From IMG/VR virus record IMGVR_UViG_3300044630_001968, positions 1 through 24,277 of that record: a stretch of 24,277 nt of DNA, one strand, 5' to 3'. The DNA is from a virus. The notes below the pieces were generated by a model, which was not told the origin of the DNA, made no database searches, and was given only the letters and a program-made list of their open reading frames with translations. Positions 19,157 to 24,277 of the stretch are shown in pieces; position 1 is the first letter of the stretch, and every line of letters starts with the position of its first letter. A program made the translations under genes and the position numbers.

Positions 19157-19815
19157 TATCTAAATTCCTTTTTGGTCCACCAGTTTCTTTTGTATTGACC
19201 AAATGGAGGATTAAAAATTTTATAAAAATCTTTTGGTTCAACATAGTCTTCATTGTCAATAACTTTACTTTCCCATTTATCTCTTTTAAATGGAATAACC
19301 TGAATAATTGGAGTTCCTGCTGGAATTACCCCCTCAAATTCTTTTTTAATTAAGAATGGAAAATTTACTGTAACTGGGTGTTTGTCTGTATCAACAATTC
19401 CAGAAAAAGAATAAAATGGAGAATCTCCCGAATTTAAAGGATGAACGAATAGGCAGCTATATCCTTTTGGTGTTTTAATGTTCCAAGGATTTACCCACTT
19501 ATAGGGCTGTGAATCAAATTCTTCTGGGGCTGGATAGGCTTCCGTTTGTAAAGGATAGTGCTCTGAAACAAAAGTAATGTCATTTCTTTGACCAAATTTT
19601 TTTACCTCCCTTGCTTTGTAAACATCTGAAGGTAAGGTTATAATATAACCTGCAGTTAAAGAATCTAATATGGGGACACATTTTTTCATTGTGTGCATTT
19701 GTTCTTTTACAACAGAATCTTTTCTCCACCAATTTGGAACAGCCTTACTTGCTGGAACTGGATGTGGTATATCAAATTGTGGAAAGACGCTGGTAAATGT
19801 AATCTTATTTGTCAT
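19156..19815 (-). CDS. Duplicated-module protein A, 219 aa
   Basis: A 219-residue protein homologous to the product of 20251-20940. Shared features are IPHPVPASKAVPNWW near the N-terminus, CVPILDSLTAGYIITLPSDV, KTPKGYSCLFVHPLN with an invariant His, SGIVDTD, and GVIPAGTPIIQVIPFKRDKW. The pattern suggests a beta-sandwich or cupin-like fold, but no catalytic site can be named. I recognise related proteins in phage genomes without a function. AAAGGA precedes the ATG. With the gene at 19817 it forms one copy of a duplicated pair. Confidence 0.7.
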   Translation of the reverse strand: MTNKITFTSVFPQFDIPHPVPASKAVPNWWRKDSVVKEQMHTMKKCVPILDSLTAGYIITLPSDVYKAREVKKFGQRNDITFVSEHYPLQTEAYPAPEEFDSQPYKWVNPWNIKTPKGYSCLFVHPLNSGDSPFYSFSGIVDTDKHPVTVNFPFLIKKEFEGVIPAGTPIIQVIPFKRDKWESKVIDNEDYVEPKDFYKIFNPPFGQYKRNWWTKKEFR

Positions 19816-19816
19816 T

Positions 19817-20251
19817 TTATTTATTATCCTTTAAGCTAGTAATTACTGTTGATCCGCCAGAAATGCAAATTTCGCATTCTCCACAAGCATTTTCTATTAA
19901 TCCAAAGCAAACTTCTCCTTCTCTAACCATTTTTGATGGGTTAAAAAATCTTCCATCTATGTATTTCCAACCAACAGCAGGAACATCTCCTGGATCTAAA
20001 TTTTGACCAATTTCTTCAAAGGAAGGATTTGATAAAAATAAAGATGCCAAACCAGACTGAGCTCTAATAATTTCTTGAACCTCTTTGTCTAAAACAATAG
20101 CAATGGTTACTATTTTTTCTCCAAAAGGTTCTGGTGGAGCTAAATTATATAGAAGTGACTGCTTATTTTCAAATCTTTTTCTTTTTGAAAACCATGCCTT
20201 AATAATATCTAGGGTGCTAAGAATAACTACCCCATCTTTGTGCTTAGCCAT
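19817..20251 (-). CDS. Duplicated-module protein B: tail-fibre-associated type with C-terminal Cys cluster
   Basis: The ATG at 20251 overlaps the previous TAA, giving 144 residues. Residues 48-105 (VTIAIVLDKEVQEIIRAQSG ... VGWKYIDGRFFNP) match a small family usual next to tail-fibre genes, with a hydrophobic strand pair, a helix ending LSNPS and a GW-Y-F-P end. A homologous segment is encoded at 20956-21216. Unlike that copy this one ends with C115, C123, C126 and C129 (C-x7-C-x2-C-x2-C), a potential metal site. Role in fibre assembly or attachment is inferred from context. Confidence 0.7.
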   Translation of the reverse strand: MAKHKDGVVILSTLDIIKAWFSKRKRFENKQSLLYNLAPPEPFGEKIVTIAIVLDKEVQEIIRAQSGLASLFLSNPSFEEIGQNLDPGDVPAVGWKYIDGRFFNPSKMVREGEVCFGLIENACGECEICISGGSTVITSLKDNK

Positions 20252-20940
20252 TAACTGTATTCCTTTCTTACCCAAGATCTTTTTTTATAGTATGCTTTTT
20301 CACCAGTAATTTTTATATTTTGTTTCGCAACTAGGTCGTAGTTTTCAGGACTATTTATGGACTTCCAGTGTTTTCTTTTTATTGGAATAATTTGTGCATA
20401 TGGAGTTCCTTCTGGAATAACTCCATAAAAACCTTCTTTTAAAAAGAATGGAACGTTTCCATTAACTGAAATTTTATCAGAGTCCATAAAGCCAGACATT
20501 GTTGTAAATGGTAAATCAAACCTATTATAAGGATGTGTAACAATTGTACTATACCCTCTCGGTGTTTTCCATCCCCATCTATTTGTCCAAACAAAATGAC
20601 TATCTAGATGACCTGCAGGTCTTGGAATTGTTTTTCCAGATTCATATGGTCTTTGGTTTATAAAATCTTGCCATGGACCTGGAGAGTTCCATTCAATGCT
20701 TAAAGACCCATCTTCTTTTTTACCAACAAATATATCAAAGGGTGTTACAAGAAGATATCCAGCAGTTAAAACGTCTAAGAAAGGAATGCATGTTTTTAAG
20801 CCAGCACTTGCCTCACTTCCATGTGTAGTAACATAAAATGTTTCTCCATCTTTGTACCATTGTGGAATCATTTTTTTTGCAGGTACTGGTATGTTTAATG
20901 GATAGGTTTTATCCGAACATGTAAATTTTATTAATTTCAT
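20251..20940 (-). CDS. Duplicated-module protein A', 229 aa
   Basis: A 229-residue paralogue of the protein at 19156-19815. It shares IPVPAKKMIPQWYKD near the N-terminus, LKTCIPFLDVLTAGYLLVTP, KTPRGYSTIVTHPYNRFDLP, SGFMDSD and GVIPEGTPYAQIIPIKRKHW. The conserved His in the HP-N motif and several aromatic and Gly positions are kept. No signal peptide or transmembrane segment. The strong conservation of the GTPxxQxIPxKRxxW block between the copies suggests a binding site. Function unknown; see the duplication finding. Confidence 0.7.
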   Translation of the reverse strand: MKLIKFTCSDKTYPLNIPVPAKKMIPQWYKDGETFYVTTHGSEASAGLKTCIPFLDVLTAGYLLVTPFDIFVGKKEDGSLSIEWNSPGPWQDFINQRPYESGKTIPRPAGHLDSHFVWTNRWGWKTPRGYSTIVTHPYNRFDLPFTTMSGFMDSDKISVNGNVPFFLKEGFYGVIPEGTPYAQIIPIKRKHWKSINSPENYDLVAKQNIKITGEKAYYKKRSWVRKEYS

Positions 20941-20955
20941 TATTATATAATCTTT

Positions 20956-21216
20956 CTAGTAGTAAAAAGTATCGGTGTCTGGGTCGTAAGTTGGTCTAGA
21001 AAAAGTTTTTGTTTCTGGGTTGTACCTCCATCCAACCTTTGTTTCTCCCTCTTTTACTCTAAGGTAAGTCGGCTGAGACAAATATTGTGCTGCAGACTGA
21101 CCGTCTACGTTAAGCACTTGATAAACAACATTGTCAATCATCATTGCGATATCAAATGGCAACCGTTCTGGTTCTGGAAATGGTCTAACCACTTTAGGTA
21201 GTTCTTTTTCTGACAT
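20956..21216 (-). CDS. Duplicated-module protein B', tail-fibre-associated type, 86 aa
   Basis: An 86-residue protein whose segment FDIAMMIDNVVYQVLNVDGQ ... YLSQPTYLRV ... VGWRYNPETKTFSRP aligns with the family seen at 19817-20251. Such proteins are commonly found immediately downstream of phage tail-fibre genes. This copy lacks the C-terminal cysteine cluster and ends in a short acidic tail. AAAGGA lies seven bases before the ATG, and the gene directly follows the Cys-rich tail protein gene. Confidence 0.7.
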   Translation of the reverse strand: MSEKELPKVVRPFPEPERLPFDIAMMIDNVVYQVLNVDGQSAAQYLSQPTYLRVKEGETKVGWRYNPETKTFSRPTYDPDTDTFYY

Positions 21217-21227
21217 AATTTTATCCT

Positions 21228-22565
21228 TTAAATCTTTTCAATTGTAATTTCATCTATTTCATATCCTTGACTTGTTGGGGACGGTTCTACAATTATACCA
21301 TATGTAGAGGTTAGAGCAACACCACTTGGGGTGTATACCAAGTCACTTCCAATTTTTGAAGTAAGATCTGCATTTGCATATGGCTCAATTGTTATTTCAG
21401 AACCACTTGTAGTTATTCTCATGGAGTTAACTATTGATGTTCCAAGGCTAGATACCACCCACTTGGTTAGCTCTGTAACAGTTCCTGCAACAGACTTTAT
21501 GACTCTGATATATGATGGAAAACAGGTTTGACAGTTGCAACTAATATTGTTAAAGGACTCACAGCTCCAAGCAGTACAGGTATATGCTGCACAGTTGTAG
21601 CTTCCAGAACAAAAGCCTCCAGTACAAGCACTCCATACACCAGTTGGTGTAGCTGGATTATTTCCAGTAAAAACGTTATATGGTGTGTTTCCAGTAAATG
21701 CATTGACGTTGCCTGGATTAAATATTTGATTGTTTCCGCCTCGTGTGTTGTAAGATGCAATACTTGAGGCTCTACAAAATCTATTTCCTGTTCTATCACA
21801 GGCACTCCATCCAGAGCAAGGACGCACAAAGTTTTGTGTGTTCCAGGATATACAGTTTCTTGGAACGGGGTTTCTTCTCCATGCCCTACAGTTGTTTCCT
21901 GGCAGAGCAACAGGAGGATCTGGAATTGTACAGTTTTGTGGATTACAATTTCCAGTATTCCAAGCATTACAGTTATAGTTATTTGCATTTCCTCCAGTAT
22001 TAAATGAATTATATACTCCAGTTGGTGAAGGTGCGTTTGTGTTGCCTCCACCAGTTGCTGCATTGTATCCTCCAAAAGCAAAGTTTGGATTTCCTGGGGT
22101 AGCACTTGTATATTGAGCTGTATTACATGGTCCATTAATACAGTTTCCAGGGGTACTACAAAATCCAGTAGTGCAAGGAGTATTTACGGGCAGTGTGGCA
22201 CATTCTGTACAAGTATCACATTGACAATTTTCTCCATTATCAATTCCTGTTGTAACAGCCCACCAATCACCAGTGTCTGAAATCCAAAGGGCTGCACCTG
22301 ATCCAGGGGTAGTCCCCTTTAACGTAATAACTACATCTTGATCAAGTGGAGAATCTGGCATTGTAATAGAAGCAATTGGATATGTGCTAACAGAAGAAGT
22401 TGTTTTAGCTTTATTTCCAAAAATAGTAAATACTCCACGAAGAGCTGTCCATTTACTACCATCTGTTGCCTCTCCAAGTTCTCCTGCATCAGATCTATTA
22501 AAATTATCTACGAATACATTACGGACTGCTGATGCAATTGTTGATAAATTTTTAAACAGGAACAT
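21228..22565 (-). CDS. Tail adhesin-like protein with Cys-rich insertion
   Basis: A 445-residue protein. Residues 17-110 (VFVDNFNRSDAGELGEATDG ... ALWISDTGDWW) match the first half of a concanavalin/LamG-type beta-sandwich found in phage tail proteins, and residues 349-445 (FPSYIRVIKSVAGTVTEL ...) match its second half. Between them, residues 114-348 are a low-complexity stretch rich in Cys, Asn, Thr, Gly and Pro with 24 cysteines. The insertion is in frame, has no stop codons and matches its surroundings in base use. It probably projects from the tail tip as a disulfide-bonded knob or arm for host binding. Head-on context: late tail genes upstream, glycosyltransferases downstream. Confidence 0.78.
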   Translation of the reverse strand: MFLFKNLSTIASAVRNVFVDNFNRSDAGELGEATDGSKWTALRGVFTIFGNKAKTTSSVSTYPIASITMPDSPLDQDVVITLKGTTPGSGAALWISDTGDWWAVTTGIDNGENCQCDTCTECATLPVNTPCTTGFCSTPGNCINGPCNTAQYTSATPGNPNFAFGGYNAATGGGNTNAPSPTGVYNSFNTGGNANNYNCNAWNTGNCNPQNCTIPDPPVALPGNNCRAWRRNPVPRNCISWNTQNFVRPCSGWSACDRTGNRFCRASSIASYNTRGGNNQIFNPGNVNAFTGNTPYNVFTGNNPATPTGVWSACTGGFCSGSYNCAAYTCTAWSCESFNNISCNCQTCFPSYIRVIKSVAGTVTELTKWVVSSLGTSIVNSMRITTSGSEITIEPYANADLTSKIGSDLVYTPSGVALTSTYGIIVEPSPTSQGYEIDEITIEKI

Positions 22566-22568
22566 AGT

Positions 22569-23246
22569 TTATACCGTCAAATCTCCAATTAAAGCCCAGG
22601 TATTAGTAGCTCTTTTAACTAAACTTGCAGCAGACCATTGTGCTCTTAGTTTGGCTCCAGGAGTAGCGTTTACAGTCACACCTGCTGCTCCAGAGATAGT
22701 TGTCTGACCAGCACCTGTTTGAAGCACTGAAATCTGAGTGCCTATTGGAAAGGCGTGGGACGAATTTAAGGGGATTTCAAGAGTGTTGCCTACTCCAGTA
22801 GTAGTATTCATCTCAATCATCTTACCGTCATCTGCCAAAACTAACGTATATTTGTAGGAATTGCCAGAATTTAAAGTTGGAGTATTTGTATCAATATGTG
22901 AGACAACATTTCCAGCAGAATATACTGTTCCAGTAAAAGATGGAGCATTTAAAAGTGCATAGTTGCTTAGTGTAATTGTTGCCCATGAAGCAGTAGTTCC
23001 ATCAGTTGTTAGATATTTTCCTGAATTTGAAGACTGTGATGGTAAAGCATCTAGGGTAGCCCACTCAATTGTAGTTCCAGCAGAATTAACTTTAAGTACT
23101 TGGTTTGGTTGTCCAAGCAATCCGTCAACAAGAGTTTCACCAAAAACATTAACGTCATCTAGTACAGTTACATCATTATTAGCCAGTAAAGAATCTACTG
23201 TTAATGGCTCAGTAGAGTAAAGGTGGTTTAGTTTATTAAGTCCCAC
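22569..23246 (-). CDS. Tail fibre protein, 225 aa
   Basis: A 225-residue phage fibre-type protein. The segment DNVTVLDDVNVFGETLVDGL (approximately 24-42) and the VLKVNSAGTTIEWATL and GKYLTTDGTTASWATI repeats are typical of trimeric fibre shafts. The C-terminal 115 residues (NSYKYTLVLADDGKMIEMNT ...) form a beta-rich tip domain seen in many phage fibres. The start is GTG, with a strong AGGAGG five bases upstream. It lies four bases before the Cys-rich adhesin gene. Confidence 0.8.
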   Translation of the reverse strand: MGLNKLNHLYSTEPLTVDSLLANNDVTVLDDVNVFGETLVDGLLGQPNQVLKVNSAGTTIEWATLDALPSQSSNSGKYLTTDGTTASWATITLSNYALLNAPSFTGTVYSAGNVVSHIDTNTPTLNSGNSYKYTLVLADDGKMIEMNTTTGVGNTLEIPLNSSHAFPIGTQISVLQTGAGQTTISGAAGVTVNATPGAKLRAQWSAASLVKRATNTWALIGDLTV

Positions 23247-23258
23247 GTTTTCCTCCTA

Positions 23259-24277
23259 CTATGCTTGGGCTTCGGTCCAAGAAAGCCTTCCGTTAACTGT
23301 AGCAGTTGTTACACCAGAACCAGAAAGGTTTCTAATTGCTATTGTTACAATGTCTGGTCCATCTGGGAAAACGTTAAGTTCTGTAGTAGATGCGGTATTT
23401 GTTGTACCACCACCAAGAATTGAGTTTCCTAAATCTCTAACCAAACCAAGATCTTGCTGAACAACACTTGCTTCACCAGACTGAGTAGATACAAAGAAGG
23501 AGAAGATTGGTTCTCCACCAACTAGGGTTGTATTTACTGCGTGATAACAAACTTGAGACAAACTTGATCCACCAACATTTTCCCAAGTGTTTCCAGTTGC
23601 AGTATTAAATCTTGGATTCAAAATAAGTTCTACTAGGAATGCTCCTGGGTTTCCAGCAGTTCCTGCAACTAAGCTTAAAACGTCCATTTGTCTTAGTCGT
23701 AGCTGCATTCTGTTAATAAGCTCTCTTTCTCCAAAAACTCCAACAACTCCGTTGTCTACAGATGGAGCAAGTCTTAGGCTAAGAAGAGCAGATCTTGTTG
23801 ATGAGCTTCTTGGAACAACAACACCAGACTTCATACCTGCTTGGAATACGAATGACTTATCATCATCGTATCCACCATCCATAATTACAGATGATCCCCA
23901 GTGACTTGTTCCAGTAGCATACTGTCTAGAGTATAGATCTACTCTTACAGGTGCTGTTGCAGAATATGTAAACGATTGTGCCGTTCCATTTCCACCACCA
24001 GTGGCACCAGAAACTGGGTTAATGACTACGTTGCTTAGGGCTCTTGTTAGACCTGTAAAGGTTGTAGCAGTTTTTCCTGTGTAAGAAACATACTCAATTT
24101 CTTGTGCAGTATTTCCAGCCTTTGTAATTGCAAGAGTTCCAGCTGATGGGAATCCTACAGTACTTGCAACTGACATACTAGTAGCAACATTTGAAAGCGT
24201 TGCTGAAAGTTTTGTAACTGGTGCATCTGCTGCTGCCTCATAGCGAGAAGGAAGGTTTCCAGAACGCATATAGGCTT
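23259..24277 (-). CDS. Tail structural protein (5' end beyond window)
   Basis: At least 336 residues with a frame still open at the window edge, so the true start may be upstream; an internal ATG lies at 24269. The N-terminal visible part (TKLSATLSNVATSMSVASTVGFP ... IEYVSYTGKTATTFTGLTRA) resembles a domain often found in phage tail or baseplate proteins. The rest is beta-rich and Ser/Thr/Gly-rich, as in virion surface proteins. Its order, followed by fibre and adhesin genes, suggests a tail-tip or fibre-attachment component. Confidence 0.75.
   Translation of the reverse strand, partial: AYMRSGNLPSRYEAAADAPVTKLSATLSNVATSMSVASTVGFPSAGTLAITKAGNTAQEIEYVSYTGKTATTFTGLTRALSNVVINPVSGATGGGNGTAQSFTYSATAPVRVDLYSRQYATGTSHWGSSVIMDGGYDDDKSFVFQAGMKSGVVVPRSSSTRSALLSLRLAPSVDNGVVGVFGERELINRMQLRLRQMDVLSLVAGTAGNPGAFLVELILNPRFNTATGNTWENVGGSSLSQVCYHAVNTTLVGGEPIFSFFVSTQSGEASVVQQDLGLVRDLGNSILGGGTTNTASTTELNVFPDGPDIVTIAIRNLSGSGVTTATVNGRLSWTEAQA

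Noticed and set aside
21497-22135. 212-residue minus-strand frame inside the Cys-rich adhesin gene
   Set aside because: It is a phase-shifted shadow of the biased Cys/Asn/Thr codons; the main frame joins two recognisable half domains.

Overview
The window looks like part of the genome of a tailed bacteriophage (or a prophage) of an actinobacterium. Phage origin is indicated by tail and tail-fibre genes, a secreted peptidoglycan-hydrolase and membrane-protein block of lysis type, many very small tightly packed genes, and almost no intergenic DNA inside operons. An actinobacterial host is suggested by a WhiB-like protein, by small zinc-binding families familiar from actinophages, and by several -10 boxes lying 6-7 bp before a start codon, as on leaderless mRNAs. 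The DNA is clearly AT-rich, which would fit a low-GC freshwater actinobacterial host; that is inference. No integrase, tRNA, CRISPR array or insertion sequence was seen.

Layout. (1) 1-1997, + strand: nine small coupled genes of unknown function, joined by TAATG and ATGA overlaps. (2) 1998-3289, + strand: a regulatory stretch with a hairpin, a consensus promoter carrying a dyad over its -35 box, three copies of a 43-nt direct repeat, and tiny genes for zinc-knuckle and membrane peptides. (3) 3290-5599, + strand: a proteasome-beta/HslV-like Ntn hydrolase and a large carbamoyltransferase. All genes from 5600 onward are on the - strand. (4) 5600-6867: an SNase-type nuclease coupled to a modular phage protein. 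(5) 6880-10721: secreted NlpC/P60 and transglycosylase-like enzymes, a secreted unknown protein, two small membrane (holin-like) proteins, and a large surface protein with a Pro/Ser/Thr stalk. (6) 10770-14275: an accessory operon with a methylglyoxal synthase, a HAD/PNKP-type phosphatase, WhiB, a possible SLOG protein and many small proteins. (7) 14283-15185: a secreted subtilase with its own consensus promoter. (8) 15233-18404: sugar-nucleotide dehydratase, GT4 glycosyltransferase, Cys-rich protein and GT60-like glycosyltransferase. (9) 18404-24277: a DNA-methyltransferase-fold protein with an altered catalytic motif, a duplicated two-gene module, and tail adhesin genes including one whose beta-sandwich is split by a cysteine-rich insertion.

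How the genes may work together. Regions 8 and 9 read as one leftward late unit (tail adhesins, the duplicated module, then sugar synthesis and transfer), which suggests glycosylation of virion tips or of the infected cell surface; the carbamoyltransferase could add a final group to such a sugar or to a hypermodified base. Methylglyoxal synthase would divert host triose phosphate. Region 5 contains its own promoters and one good intrinsic terminator and probably carries out cell-wall breaching and lysis. The most notable points are the methylglyoxal synthase with intact active site, the B'-A'-B-A tandem duplication, the cysteine-rich tail insertion, the glycosylation cassette, the repeated leaderless promoter geometry and the 43-nt repeat family.
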